A DNA stretch of 64,000 nucleotides from Elephas maximus indicus (lineage: Eukaryota > Chordata > Mammalia > Proboscidea > Elephantidae). Below are positions 34,172 through 48,234 of this stretch, one piece after another. Every line of letters begins with the position of its first letter. Position 1 is the first letter of the stretch. A program made the position numbers and the translations under genes. The notes beneath the pieces were generated by a model that ran no database searches, was not told the origin of the DNA, and was given only the letters and a program-made list of their open reading frames with translations. The DNA lies in contig NC_064839.1 in the NCBI RefSeq assembly GCF_024166365.1, positions 35,104,378 through 35,168,377 of the forward strand, read 5' to 3'.

Positions 34172-34745
34172 ACCCTATGACCCAGCATTTCCATTCTTAG
34201 GTGTGCACATTTCCACCAAGAAACGAGTACAAGAATGTAAAATAGACATTATTTGTAATAGCTCCATATAAGAAATAATTAACAATGGAGTGAATGGATA
34301 AAATAAATTGTGTGGTAAATATATAACTTCAGGTATTAATAAATTCATTGAATACTGTACAATGAAAATGAACAAATTACAATTACATACAACAATGTAG
34401 ATGAATCTCAATGTTGAACAGAAGAATCCAGACATAAAAGAATATATGTGTATGATTTCATTTACATAAAGCTCAAAAACAGGTAAAAACTATAGTGGTT
34501 AAGAATGCATGTTAAGTGTGAAACTAAAGAAAAGCAAGAAAGTGATTACCATAGAAGTCAGATTAGTAGTTACCTTTGGGAGAGAGAATGGAGTTAATAA
34601 TGGGAAGGATAAATGAGGGGATCCTTGGGGAGCTGGCAGTATCCTCTTTTTAAATGTCGGAGGTGGTTACACATGAGTTCCCTTTGTGATAATTCAGTGA
34701 GCTGTACATTTTTGTTTTGTGCATTTTTTTTGTATGTGTATTAAA
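34172..34745 (+). repeat. L1M 3' fragment
   Basis: 'taccctatgacccagcattt', 'acaatgtagatgaatctcaa' and 'tcagtgagctgtacattttt' mark an old L1M 3' end in forward orientation. Confidence 0.85.
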
Positions 34746-34749
34746 AAAC

Positions 34750-35100
34750 ACTGAGACCTCTAGGATTGAGCCGGCTATGTTAAGACCTGGAGGAGTATTC
34801 CATGTGGAAGGTATAGCGGTTGTCCTGAGTTAGGAGTGAATTTGGCCTGTTCAAAGTACTGAAAAGAGGCCCATGTGGCTGAAGTGTAGAGAACCAGAGA
34901 GTGAGTGGAATGAGATGGGGCTGGAGAAGCAGCTGGAACTTGATCATGAAGAGGTTTACACCATGGTAAAGAAATGTATTTTAAGTATTAAAAGATCCCT
35001 TTTGCTGATGTGTGGAAAGCACATTTTTGGGGGAGAGAAGGAGTATAAGCAGGGAAACCGGTTAGGTGGCTGTTGAAGTAGTTCAGTCTAAAGATGATCA
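34750..35100 (+). repeat. L2-like fragment
   Basis: 'ggaggagtattccatgtgga', 'gtggctgaagtgtagagaac' and 'gtggctgttgaagtagttca' are L2-type sequence. Confidence 0.6.
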
Positions 35101-35313
35101 TGGCTTAGACAAAGATTGTGGTGGTGAGATGGAGAAAAATGGAGGAGTTTGAGAAGTATTTTGGAAGCAGACTAGATAAGGCTTGGTGATGGATTGGATT
35201 AGGGAGATAAAGAGATGGAGAAGACTGAGATAACCAGGTTGGATTGCAGCAGGAAGTGGGGGGCATGGTGAGAATTAAGAGTTGCATTTTGTGATTCTGG
35301 TGAGAGGAGTGGG

Positions 35314-35558
35314 CTTCTTGGATCAAGTAGACACCTGAGACTATCTGGGCAGCTTCTGTCTGGAGGGGAGATGTGAGGGCCGAGGGGGTCAGAAGCTGGC
35401 TGAATGGATGCGGAAACACAGGGTGGAGAGAAGGAGCGTGCTGTCTCATTAGGGGGAGAACAGCTAGGAGTATATAACAGGGTGTATATAAGGTTTTGTA
35501 TGATAGACTGACTTGATTTGTACACTTTCACTTAAAGCACAATTAGAATAAAAAAAAG
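35314..35558 (+). mobile_element. L1 3' end
   Basis: The forward copy closes 'tacactttcacttaaagcac' followed by an A-rich run, the complement of the minus-strand L1 ends at 29900 and 33507. Confidence 0.9.
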
Positions 35559-35599
35559 AGTTATATTTTGTACATGTTGGATTTGAGATACCTGAGAAA

Positions 35600-35798
35600 G
35601 GAGCCCTGGTGGCACAGTGGCTAAGCACTGAGCTGCTAACCAAAAGGTCAGCGTTTTGAACCCACCAGCCACTCCGTGAGAGAAAATACCTGACGATCTG
35701 CTTCTGTAAACATTACAGCCTATGAAATACTCTGGGGCAGTTCTACTCTGTCTTATAGGGTCACTATGAGTTGAAATTGACTTGACAGCACACAACAA
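35600..35798 (+). mobile_element. AfroSINE (long variant) with CACAAC tail
   Basis: Head 'ggagccctggtggcacagtg', middle 'tctgcttctgtaaacattac', and end 'ttgacttgacagcacacaac'. Confidence 0.92.
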
Positions 35799-36519
35799 GA
35801 AATACCCAGGTGGGGTGTCAAGTAGTGGTTGGAAATATGTGTCTGGAATTTAGAGGGTAGACATAAACTGGAGACATGAATTTGGGAGTTAATAGACATG
35901 GGCATAGATAAGCTCATCTAAGAATGTGCAGAATCCAGGATCAAGCCCTTGAGCATTAAGATACCTGCTAGAGGAAAAGAAGCCAGCAGAGAAGACATTG
36001 AGGGACTGAACATCAAGGTAAGAGGAAAACTAGGAAAGTATATGTGTCCCAGAAGCCAAGAAAGTAGACCGTTTCAAGGAGAGAGTAGTCAACTCTGTCA
36101 ACTGCTGTTGAGAGTGTGTAAGGGCTCCATCACCAGTGGAGGGCAGAAAACACCATTTTAGGCAACGGGAAAAACAAAGTAGATCTTTGGGAGGAGATAA
36201 GTTAATTCCTTTGAACCTTACGTCTGTATTTTGTGATCTTCCTCACTGGAATGTAAATTCCATAAGGGAAGGGTCTTTGTTTTGTTCAATGCTGTATTGC
36301 TAGCTCTTAGAGCAGTTTGACTGAAGAAATCTTCTGTGGTAAATGTTCAGTTTTTAAATTTCTGGTTGCAATATAAGCCCTGTAAGATGACTGAGACACC
36401 ATCTCTGTCCCCAGAACACGTGGAGGAATAGAAATAAACTAAATAAAGTATACCTAACATGTCAGGCACACTATTGCAATTACATCCAAAGCACTATGGC
36501 AGGGTAGGAAGAGTGATCT

Positions 36520-37335
<816 letters not shown>

Positions 37336-37375
37336 TGAGTGTGTGTTTGTGACTATGTATATATATTTGCGTGTG

Positions 37376-37541
37376 GTTGTCATCAGGGACGGATTACCCG
37401 ATAAGCAAGGTACGTATGAGCTTACTTGTGCTTACGTTCACTGGTTTTCACCATGTGCCATTGTGTTCTACAGATTAGTAAATAAACACCATTATGCCTG
37501 TGCGTATCTTGCTTACTAGTTAATCCACCCCTGGTTGTCAT
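37376..37541 (+). mobile_element. hAT-like MITE, 150 bp, with 8-bp target duplication
   Basis: The body 37384-37533 starts 'cagggacggattac' and ends 'gttaatccacccctg'. The two termini are imperfect inverted repeats over about 34 bp. 'gttgtcat' flanks it exactly at 37376-37383 and 37534-37541. CAG-type termini and an 8-bp duplication are hallmarks of hAT transposons. It is far too short to encode a transposase. I do not recognise the named family. Confidence 0.85.
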
Positions 37542-37759
37542 AAAAGACAATTCTTAGTTCTTTAGAAAAAAGCTGATTGAAAGTCCTAGAATTCTTATTT
37601 AATGCCAAAGCCTTTCCATTGGATAAATGAAGCTTTTTAGGGGAGTCAGAGCTTTCATTTGTTGGGTGCTAGTCCTTTGTATGCCCGGAGAGTTCATTTC
37701 ACCCACCCTTTCTTGTCATTTTGTGGAACAGCTCTTTCAGACTATTTATTTGATCTGTT

Positions 37760-38000
37760 GTTTTTCTTTTATACAATGTGTATAGTGATACCTGCCTTGG
37801 ATGGTGGTTGTGACGATTAAGGATAATGTATGAAGCACCTAGCCCAGTCCCCAGTAGTGCTCTTCAAAGTAATTACCACTAGTATTAGTATTAAACAATT
37901 CATACCTCTTCCTTCATTAAGTTCTCGGGAGTATTAAATGAGATGAAGTCTGTAAAGCACCTAGTACCCTGTACAACTCAATCAGTGTTCATTATTATTA
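37760..38000 (+). repeat. MIR relic(s)
   Basis: 'gtgatacctgccttggatgg', 'gaagcacctagcccagtccc' and 'gtctgtaaagcacctagtac' are forward MIR 3' halves, possibly two overlapping copies. Confidence 0.7.
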
Positions 38001-38012
38001 GGTGTTATCTGT

Positions 38013-38209
38013 GGGAGTCCCTAGGTGGTACAACAGTTAAGCGCTTGAGTACTAGCCAAAATGTTGGTGCTTTGAACCTACCCAGGGGCACCTCAGAAGA
38101 CAGGCCTTGCTTTCTGCTTCTAAAAGGCCACAGCTTGGAAAATCCTATGGATCAATTCTACTTTGCACACATGGGGTCACCATGAGTCAGAAGTGACTAA
38201 GACGGCAAA
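38013..38209 (+). mobile_element. AfroSINE-related SINE, diverged
   Basis: 'gggagtccctaggtggtaca', 'aggggcacctcagaagacag' and 'ggggtcaccatgagtcagaa' keep the family order but with many changes. Confidence 0.8.
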
Positions 38210-39616
38210 AAAGAAAGTGTTCATTTTTTGTTGTCACTTAGCCAGTAAACATATGAGAACCTGAACTACTAAAGGTGCTGGAAAGGTTACAGAAGCATAA
38301 GACATGGTCATTGTCTTCTAAAAACACACCCTAGTTAGGGAAACGAGATTCACAAGTATGACCTAGCAGGGAGCACTGTTTCCCTTATAGAAGGATCACC
38401 TGCATGAGTAGGAACCTAGTGAGAAGAAGCACTAAGATATAAATGTATCTAGGGTCAGGGCAGCTCTTAGGCAGTTTACTTTCATAGCCACTGCAGCCTG
38501 GTCTCATAATGCCTACACACCTCATTTTTCTGTCATTTTCCTATTTCACCCTACTTCTTGTTCCTTTTTTATTCTTTTTCTTGCCTACATTCATAAGCAT
38601 TTGCCTCAAAGCCACTATCATCCCAGCAGTGACACAAAATTATGAGCTCCCCTAGTGCCTTTATTTTACATAGAGCAGAGCATAATCTAGGGTTATCGTC
38701 ACTGCCTACTGCCTGCACTTTCCTGAGATAGGGGAGTTGGGCTTAACAGGTCTTGTTGCTATTATTGGGACTAAGCAGTACCCCAGGCAGGACAGAGGAA
38801 AGAAAGGGGAAATAACAGTGAGAGAAGAGGCTGACAAAAGGGGAGACAAGCTGGGTGCACATGATGAAGCTTGACAAAGTCCCAACAATAGCTGCTGCTC
38901 TAAGCAGCATCATTATCTTAATTTGGTAAATGGTAGTGGGTAGGACCCTGACTGCTTGCCTGAAGGCTAGTATTTACCAAAAGGAGACATTACCATGGGA
39001 CTCCGGAGGGCCCAATAAATAGCACCCCTCTTCCTTGCCCAAGTTCTGAATCAGTTAAAAAACGTTTAACAGAATAAGAGAGAAGAAAAATCAGACTATC
39101 ACCTCTATTACTCTAAAAGCAAAGCTGAAGATGTAACTTACATAAGGAGACAAATGGGCTTCCTAAGAGTGCACTCAGAATTAGACATACTATTCACCCA
39201 TACTAAGGAGTGCTGGAAGACTACAGCGCCCTCTGGTGTATGGCTGGGGATATACCACTGTAAAATGTGCAGCAAGGAAGAACAGAACAGGATGTTCTCC
39301 CAAGAGAGAAGAGGAACAGCTCAGCTGTGCATGCCAAACTCACCAATAAGTGAGTGTATTACAAACTTACCAATAAGACAAGTCCCATCTCTGTCCGGAA
39401 GCGGAGCGCGTAAAGGGATAGAGAGAGGGCCAGGGGTGTTGAAGGAGTATAAAAAAAAAAAAATAGCTTTCTCCATATAAAAGGAAATCAAGAGAGGAAA
39501 GGAGCATTCCTTCCTTCTCCTCCCACGTATCTTTGTACAGTATTATCAAGCATTTCCTTCTAATGACTGCTTGCCTGGTTCATATTCCACTAAAGCCAAG
39601 TGCATGCTTCTTTCAG

Positions 39617-39733
39617 GTTTTAAATGAAGAGGAAAAAGCCCTATCTAGAGGGGCCTTGAGAGACATCTTGGATCAAGTGTATCAACCATTAGCAGTCCGG
39701 GAGTTACTTATCCTTCAGGGAGGACCAGCCCAG
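39617..39733 (+). CDS. TANGO6: TANGO6 exon 3
   Basis: This 117-nt, 39-codon exon has both ends on codon boundaries. It encodes VLNEEEKALSRGALRDILDQ and VYQPLAVRELLILQGGPAQ. The acceptor tract is 'catgcttctttcag' and the donor CAG|GTATTC. Confidence 0.96.
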
Positions 39734-40186
39734 GTATTCTTGTCGGTGAATCATTAATGATAATGTGTGATGTACTCTCTTCTCTTCTGGGGAAATTAGA
39801 TAACTCTAGTTCCCTACGTAACAATCTAGTTAAGCTTTATTTCATTTTTTAGATCATTAAGTGGCATTTATAAAACTAAGTTAAACGGATCCTTAGGATA
39901 ATTTAAAAGGATTTTTCATTTAATGGAATGATGGATGCTTTTTCCAATAATATCAGTTTTTAAGACTTATGGCAGTTTTATTTAAAATATCTTTTATTCA
40001 TCCTGAAGTTGGATTTTTTGACTAAAAATTAGCCATTCGACAATCCATTCTTTTGGTGGAAATGTTTGGATACCTTATTCTTTGAAGTATTTGAAGTCAA
40101 GACATTAAAACCAGAACTTCATTGTGACTATTCTTAGCTTCTTTGTTTGAAAATCAATGCTATATATTCTACTAGGTTATATATGT

Positions 40187-40230
40187 GTGTATATTTTATA
40201 TATATATATGCAAACACACATATATATGTA
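40187..40230 (+). repeat. TA/CA-rich microsatellite
   Basis: An impure run of TATATATG, TATATA and CACACATATATATG units. Confidence 0.85.
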
Positions 40231-40554
40231 AAGTTTCTGTTTTTCTCTTTAAAAATAATTATTTATCTGAAATTATTTAATTTTGTGATGTAGGTGTAAT
40301 TATCTGTTTGCTTTTTGTACCTAAATTTTAGTTATAAATCTAGGTCAGCAAAGAGTGAGGGGCCAAATGAATTGGCTGTAAATCAGGAACAATGACCTGA
40401 CGACTACAAAGATGTCTCCTAGTTGAAGTCATTCTCCTCTCCTGCCCAGAATATTACTATAGCCTCCCACTGAGGCTTTACTGGCTTCATACTCCACTTC
40501 TCTGAAAGAGTCCATAGTTTGCCAGATTAAACCAAATGCATTATAAGACTGTGG

Positions 40555-40745
40555 TGGAAAGCAGAGGCTCTGGGGTTAGGCACACCAGATTCAATTCCAG
40601 TATGCTGTTGTGTGAATTACCTCCCTCAGTTTTCTTACCTATAAAATAGAGTTAATAATAGCACCTTCCTTGTAGGGCCCTTTTGAGATTATGTGGGAAG
40701 TACATAGCCTAATGCCTGGTACATCATAACCCCCTCAATGAATGG
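40555..40745 (+). repeat. MIR
   Basis: 'gaaagcagaggctctggggt', 'cagttttcttacctataaaa' and 'taatgcctggtacatcataa' are forward MIR. Confidence 0.85.
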
Positions 40746-41384
40746 TAATTATTAATTCTCCTTAAATAAAAGAGTCAGAGGACAGGCTAGTTAGAATTAA
40801 ATGTTTCTGTCACTAATTTTTATGCTCATATAGTTAATTGCAGTGATCGACAGCGACATGGTTAATGTTCTGTTTAGGAACATCAAGTCTGTTTTGTTCA
40901 TAGTGGCCCCATAGAGCTCTCATGGAGCCCTTGAAGAAATCAAATTAGCTAGGACTATGGAGGCAAGGGCCAGAGTGTTCTCTCACTGTGGTGACTGGTC
41001 CTCTTAGTGGTGAATGTTGTTCATAAGAATCATCTTTGGAAACTAGATTTAATTGGAAGGACAGGATTCAGAGATTGGTTGGTTTATCTTTGTGTTCCCA
41101 AAGTCTATATTTTATTTCTGATGTGTTTGTTTCTGGGTTTGAAATTTCACTTGCTGTTTCTTGAGTACTGTATTTCTACTTTCTTAAAAATGATGCTAAA
41201 AAAAAAAATAATGCTGGTGTTTCGTAAATGACAGAGCCTTCCAAAGAAGAAATACTGCTGTTTTGAAGTCTGTATAGCACACTGTTAATTGTCAATGATT
41301 CAATATTAAAAGAACTTTTTTTCCATATATTATTCTATTTCATTGACATGAAGAATTCATACCTTCCCCTTTCTCTTTTTGTAG

Positions 41385-41582
<198 letters not shown>

Positions 41583-41726
41583 TAAGGTGAATTATTGGTC
41601 TTTAGCATCTGCCTTTAAACCCGGTAAAACTCAGCTGTGCCTTTATAGAGATTGAGGAAGTTAAACTTGGAGGCCCTTAATGAGCTTTTTTTCTAAAGAA
41701 GTTAATTCTCCTGTCATTTAAAAAAA

Positions 41727-42013
41727 AATTTTATTTGTTTTTGTTGTTGTTGAGAATATACACAGCAGAACATATACCAATTCAGTAGTTTCTACATGTA
41801 CAGTTCAGTGACATTGATTACATTCTTCAAGTTGTGCAACCATTCCTACCCTCCTTTCCTGAGTTGTTCCTCCCCCATTAACAGAAACTCACTAACCTCT
41901 AAGGTTCGTATTTAATCTTTTGAGTTGCCGTTGTCAATTTGATTCCATATAGATAGTTCTTAATAGAGCATAATGCTCAAGGCAGACATTTTTTACTAGT
42001 TAAGCTAAAGTAT
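41727..42013 (-). repeat. L1 3' UTR fragment
   Basis: 'gttgttgagaatatacacag', 'gttcagtgacattgattaca' and 'agcataatgctcaaggcaga' match a second copy at 47729-48005. The related 'ctgtcattt' flanks both sides. Confidence 0.8.
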
Positions 42014-43430
42014 TGTTCTGTCATTTTTAAAAAATAGTATGATACACTGCTCATATTGTTGAATAATATTTTATAATATTAGAGGAAAGCACAGAAAGTT
42101 AAAATAAAAACCCTAAAGAAAGTGGTGAAATTCTGTATGGAAAAGGGATTTGTACCAGGGTGCTAAGGTTTACTTCACCTTAGGACTTAAAATATAAAAT
42201 AGTTCTTTTAAAGGCAGATATACCTTTGAGATGCAAACTTTGGGATGAAGTTTTAGATTCATTTTCCCAATTATATTATCCAAGTCCTCATGAATAGAAG
42301 AAGTTAATTATCATGCTAAGCCTGTTAGTAGTTTAAATTTATATTTTTGTTTTTTTTTTAAAAACAAAATTATACGTGCACGTAGTTTAAAATGTCAGCT
42401 AGGTCTACAAGGCTTGAACTGAAAAATACCAGTCCTTAACATCACCCTAGAAACAGTATACTGCAACGATTACTTTTATGTTTTTACCCAAAATTTTGTA
42501 CTTCTTAGAGTTATTAATGATCTTTTTTGTTTCTTTGCTTAGTTTTTAATGTCCCTATCACTAATTTATTCCTAAACTCTCTACCAATTGCTTAAATTTC
42601 CTGTTAATACGTTCAAAGACATCAGATATTCTCAGTTTTATCTTCTTAAAAATCTTTCTCTCTCTGAGTCTTCTGACCTGTTCTAATCTGGGTTACTTTC
42701 TATATAGCCATCATTCTGGGATTTCCTTTCTTCTTCCTTTCTGATCGCTTTGTTTTTCTTTTGTGTTCAGAATGTTATCTTCTGTATCCCATGTGTATTA
42801 GTTTCCTATTGCTGCTGTAACAAATCACCACAAACTTAATGGCTTTGTTCATGGAAATGACACTTCAATTGAGCCCTGAAGGTAGAATTGAAATTTACTA
42901 GGTGAAAAGGGAGGGAAAGCCATTGTGGGCAGAGGGAAGAGCAGGTATGAAGGACCTAAAAATAGGGAAGAGCATAATGTTTTTGAGGAAATTTCAGTAT
43001 GGGTCAGGCAGTGAGGGCAGAGAGTGGAAAGAAAGTGGTACAAGATGAGGTGGAGAGATGGGCAGAGGCTACATTATGGAGGTCAGTTCACGATTTTGAA
43101 CTTTATTCTGAGGGCAGTGAGAAACCAGTGAAAGGTTTTAAGAAGGAGAGAGAAGACATGCTGAGATTTACATTTTACAAATGTCTAACTGGATGTAGTG
43201 TGAAGAATGCTAAGAGTAGAAGCAGGGAAATCAGTTAAGAAGCAGTAGTCCGAGAGATTGTGATGGCTTGGATTAGTGTGATAGCAGTAGCAATGGAAAG
43301 AAGTGGATGAATTTTAGAGATATTTAAGGGGTCACGTTATTAGAACTTAAGGGAGGGCTGGATATATGTGGAGTGAAGAGGAGAGAAAAATCAATCTGAC
43401 TTTCCATTTCTGACTTGGTTAGTGTACTTT

Positions 43431-43580
43431 GGAGCCCTGGTGGTGCAGTAGTTAAGAGCTTGGCTGCTAACCAAAAGGTCAACAGTTTGAATCCACCAGC
43501 CACTCCTTGGAAACCCTATGGGGCAGTTCTACTCTGTTCCATAGGGTCACTATGAATCTCAATCAACTGACAGTAATGGG
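43431..43580 (+). mobile_element. AfroSINE
   Basis: A forward copy from 'ggagccctggtggtgcagta' to 'tgaatctcaatcaactgaca'. Confidence 0.92.
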
Positions 43581-43929
43581 AAAATGCATCTTGGTCCTGT
43601 CAGACAAAGGTGAGGTTAATGTGTTTGGTAGACATTGGTAGATTTGGTCTGGAGTGGCTGCAAGATTTCTTCCCCTCGGTTCTGCAGTAGCTTCTAGGAC
43701 CAGAGATATTATCAGTTACCTCTGAGAAGTTGTTACATGCAAATAGATTCTTGCACCTTCCTTTTCCAAAGAACGGGTAGAGTTCACTAAAGGGCATGTA
43801 AATTGGAGAGATGCTGTAAGAAAATTAGAATCCTTTGTTTGCTGTAAACTTTTTTCCTACTTACCTAGGTATGCATTCGTTGTTTACTCATATGCTATTT
43901 CTTTTCAAAAACAGTCTGAATTTCTGAAA

Positions 43930-45180
43930 TTTATATTTATGTATGTATTTGCCATTTCTGGTGCTTTTCATTTCTTTGTCTAGATCCCAATTTCAGTCCA
44001 AATTTCCTTCTGCTCAAAGAACTTTCTTTAACATTTCTTACAGTATAGGACTGCTGGCAGTGGATTCTCTTAGCTTTTGTTTGTCTGAGACAGTTTATGT
44101 CACTCTCCTTTTTGAAAGATATTTTTGCTGGGTACAGAATTCTAGGTTGACAGTTTTTTTTTTTTCGGTACTTTAAAGATCTCACTCCATTGTCTTCTGG
44201 CTTGCGTGGTTTCTGATGAGAAGACATCTGTCATTTTTACCTTTGTTCTTCTGTATTACATAACTTTTTTTCTCTGGGTACTTTTAAGATTTTTTTTTTC
44301 TGTATCACTGGCTTTTAGAAATTTGATGATGATATGCCCTGGTATGGTTCTCTTCATGTTTCTTCTGCTTAGGGTTTCTTGAGCCTCTTGGAGCTGTGGT
44401 TTTTTTTTTTAAAATAATATTTATTGTGCTTTAAGTGAAAGTTTACAAATCAAGTCAGTCTCTCACACAAAAACCCAAATGCACCTTGCTACACACTCCC
44501 AGTTACTCTTCCCCTAATGAGACAGCCCGCTCCCTCCCTCCACTCTCTCTTTTCGTGTCCATTTCGCCAGCTTCTAACCCCCTCCACCCTCTCATTTCCC
44601 CTCCAGGCAGGAGATGCCAACATAGTCTCAAGTGTCCACTTGATCCAAGAAGCTGGAGCTGTGGTTTTTATAAAATTTAGAAAAATTTCAACCATTATCT
44701 TCAAATATTTTTTCTGCCCTTCCTTCTCTCCTTTCTTTCTGGAATTTGAATTGCACCTAATAGTACACGGAATATTTTTCTGTCTTTTTCTCTGTGTGTT
44801 TCATTTGGATAATTTCTATATTTCTGTGTCTTCACTGATCTTTTCTTCTGTAGTATCTAATCTGGCATTAAGGTAATTTGGCCCCACTACTAAGGCAGTA
44901 CCCTTCTGAGGATTCTACTTGTTGCCCTGTGTGTATTAGGAGGTCTTTTCATGCTGGCTGGTGGGAGCACAAACTATTCCCCTCCCTGTGTGAGCTCTGG
45001 GGATTGTTCCAGCTATTCCTTTCTGGTGGTTCTTGCCCCAGGTTTGAGTGTTTTTCTTACACATGTACACAGAGCACACTCTGTGACTTAAAAGAGGATC
45101 CTTCTGCAGATTTCCAGAATTTTCTATCTGTGTATATCTCTCACCTCTCTAGTGTTTTGCCCAGAAAATTTTAGCCACCT
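43930..45180 (-). repeat. old L1 fragment interrupted by a younger L1
   Basis: 'ttgctgggtacagaattcta', 'cttctggcttgcgtggtttc' and, after the younger insertion, 'atcttcaaatattttttctg' are phrases of an old L1M element. Orientation and ends are approximate. Confidence 0.65.
44390..44670 (-). mobile_element. young L1 3' end with target duplication
   Basis: A poly-T, then 'tttattgtgctttaagtgaa' to 'gtccacttgatccaagaagc'. 'ggagctgtggttttt' flanks both sides, splitting the old L1. Confidence 0.92.
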
Positions 45181-45584
45181 TGGCCTCCATGAACTCTGAA
45201 CTCTGCTTCTTCAACTCAGTGAGATGCCAGGCTTCATTTATGTTCCCCTTTACAGTGCTGAGGTCTGGAAACTCCCTCTAGGTAGTAAGCTAGGGTAGTC
45301 ATGGGGTTCATCTTGTTTGCTTCTCTTCTCTCAGGGATCAGTGTCCTGGGCTGCCTGTTCAATGTCTGAAAACCATCGTTCATATGTTTTATCCAGTATT
45401 GTAATTTTTAAGGTGGTAAGGTAAACCCAGTCCCTGTTACTCTACCATAGCTGTAGTTTAAGGCAGTTTAACTAAAAATGATACATATAAAGAGACAGTA
45501 CAATAGTAATAATAAAATAAAAATAATAAACACTGAGAAGAAGCTAGTATCCAAGTCATGAGTAATATCATTATGATTACCTGT

Positions 45585-45765
45585 ACTCATTGCTGTCGAG
45601 TCCATTCTGACTCATAGCGACCCTACAGAACAGAGTAGTACTGCCCTTCAGGGTTTCCAAGGCTCTAATCTTTACAGGAGCAGACTGCCACATCTTTCTT
45701 CTGGGGAGCAGCCAGTGAGTTTGAACGGCTGACCTTTTGGATAGCATCCAAGCACTTTAACCACT
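45585..45765 (-). mobile_element. AfroSINE (long variant)
   Basis: The reverse copy has 'ctgtcgagtccattctgact', 'agactgccacatctttcttc' and a head ending 'cactttaaccact'. Confidence 0.9.
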
Positions 45766-45934
45766 TTTTACTCTGAGTTTCCTTGAAACCAGGATCAAAG
45801 GAAAGTGCGGAAGGGTAGCTTATCTTATAGAAGAAGCAAAAAATTTTTCGTAGAGAAAAAAGCATTTTGGGCCCTAAATTTTAAGGATCATTTATCACAT
45901 GGGACTTTATATGGGAACTGCTGTGAGTTTTTGA

Positions 45935-46168
<234 letters not shown>

Positions 46169-46284
46169 TAATACTGAGGTAAAAGCAATATAATAAATAT
46201 TTAAGTTTATTGTTCAGTAGAGGGCCTTCTTAATAAGCGAGTAAAAACCTGTGGAAGAAATTGACCTAATTGTTAAGTTTAAGA

Positions 46285-47722
46285 ATGCCTCACCAGGTTG
46301 TAGAGAGACTGGAACACTTATGGGCTGCTGATGGGAATGTAAAATGGTATAGCCACTTTGGAAATCGATTTGGCACTTCCCTAAAAAGCTAAAAATAGAA
46401 GTACCATGCGAGCTAGCAATCCTACTCCTTGGAATACATCCTAGAGAAATAAGAGCTTTCACACGAATAGATATATGTATACCCATGTTCACTGCAGCAT
46501 TGTTCACAATAGCCAAAAGATGGAAACAGCCTAGGTGTCCATCAGTAGACAAATGGATAAACAAATTATGGTGTATCCTTGCAATGGAATACTACACAAC
46601 AGTGAAGAACAATGATGAATCCACGAAACATCTCATAACATGGATGAATCTGGAAGGCATTATGCTGAGTAAAATTAGTCAGTCGCAAAAGGACAAATAT
46701 TGTATGAGACCGCTATTATAAGAACTCAAGAAAAGGTTTAAACACAGAAGAACACATTCTTTGATAGTCATGAGGGTGGGGAGGGAGGGAGAGCAGAATT
46801 GTAGGCAAGAATTACCTTAAGTGAAGGGAAGGACAACACACGATACGGGGGAAGCAAGCACCACTGGACTAAACCAAAAGCTAGGAAGTTTCCTGAATAC
46901 AACCAAACACTTCAAAGATCAGTGTAGCAGGTGCAGGTGTCTGGGGACCATGGTTTCAGGGGACATCTAGGTCAATTGGCATAACAAAGTTTGTTAAGAA
47001 AATGTTCTGCATCCCACTTTGGTGAGTAGCATCTGGGGTCTTAAAAGCTAGCAAGCGGCCATCTAAGATGCATCAATTGGTCCCAACCCACCTGGAGCAA
47101 AGGAGAATGCAGAATACTAAAGATACAAGGGAAATGTTAGCCTAAGAGAAAAAAGGGCCACATAAACCAGAGACTCCATCGGCTTGAGACCAGAAGAACT
47201 GGATGGTGCCCAGCTATCACCAAACTGCCTTGACAGGGAGTATAACAGAGAGTCCCTGACAGCGCAGGAGAAAAGTGTGGAGCAGAACTCAAACTCTAGT
47301 GAAAAGATCAGACTTAATGGTCTGACTGAGACTGGAGGAGCCCCAGAAGACATGGCCTCCAGACTCTCTGTTAACCCAGAACGAAAACCATTCCCGAAGC
47401 CAACTCTTCAGACAAAGAATAGACTGGACTATAAGACAGAAAATGATACTTGTGGAGAGTGTGTTTCTTAGTTCAAGTAGATACACGAGACTAAGTGGGC
47501 AGCTCCTGTCCAGAGGCAAGATGAGAAGGCAGAAAGGGACGGGAGCTGGTTGAATGGACACGGGAAATCCGGGGTGAAAAGGAAGACTGTGCGGACGCAT
47601 TATAGGGATAGGAACTAGGGTCACATAACAACGTGTGTATAAATTTTTGTTTGAGAAACTAACTTGAACTGTAAACTTTCACCTAAAGCACAATTAAAAA
47701 AAAAAAAAAAGCCTTACCATTA
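46285..47722 (+). mobile_element. 5'-truncated L1 with 3' UTR and poly-A
   Basis: It begins near the end of the second ORF region ('tggaacacttatgggctgct'). It then runs through the L1 3' UTR and ends 'actttcacctaaagcacaat' plus a poly-A (47696-47711). 'gcctcacca' before and 'gccttacca' after look like the target duplication. No intact ORF remains. Confidence 0.88.
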
Positions 47723-47728
47723 TTTTTT

Positions 47729-48110
47729 AAAGTTTTTATTTATCTTGTTGTTGAGAATATACACAGCAAAATATAACACCAATTCAAGCAGTTTCTACAT
47801 GTATAATTCAGTGACATTGATTCCATTCTTTGAGTTGTGCAGCCATTCTCACAACTCCATTAACAAACTCACACCCCCCCAAAGTTCCTGTCTCGCCTTT
47901 CCAGTTGCTCTTGTCAATTTGATCCTATACAGATAGTTATTAAAAGAGCACAATACTCAAGGCAGACAGTCTTTATTAGTTAAGCTAAACTATTGTTTGG
48001 TTTTAAGAAGACATCAGGGAATATTTTTGATTTAAGGTTTAAAGATTATTTCAGGGCAGTAGTTTCAGGGGTTCATCCAGTCTCCATGGCTCCAGAAAAT
48101 CTATGCCTCG
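47729..48110 (-). repeat. L1 3' UTR fragment
   Basis: A second copy of the 41727-42013 element, with 'gttgttgagaatatacacag' and 'gttattaaaagagcacaata'. The right limit is approximate. Confidence 0.75.
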
Positions 48111-48234
48111 TCATTATTAAATAGCTAATGGGGCTTGCTCTCAGGTCTAGAATGTGAAACTAAAGTTTTATCATGTTCATTACATCTTCTCTCTGTGTGT
48201 TTTTAATTAGTTTTTCTTAATAGGTATTAAATGA

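Larger units (their letters stand above)
39734..41384 (+). other. TANGO6: TANGO6 intron 3
   Basis: 1.65 kb, AT-rich, with a TA/CA microsatellite (about 40187-40230) and a MIR (about 40555-40745). Nothing else is recognised. Confidence 0.8.
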
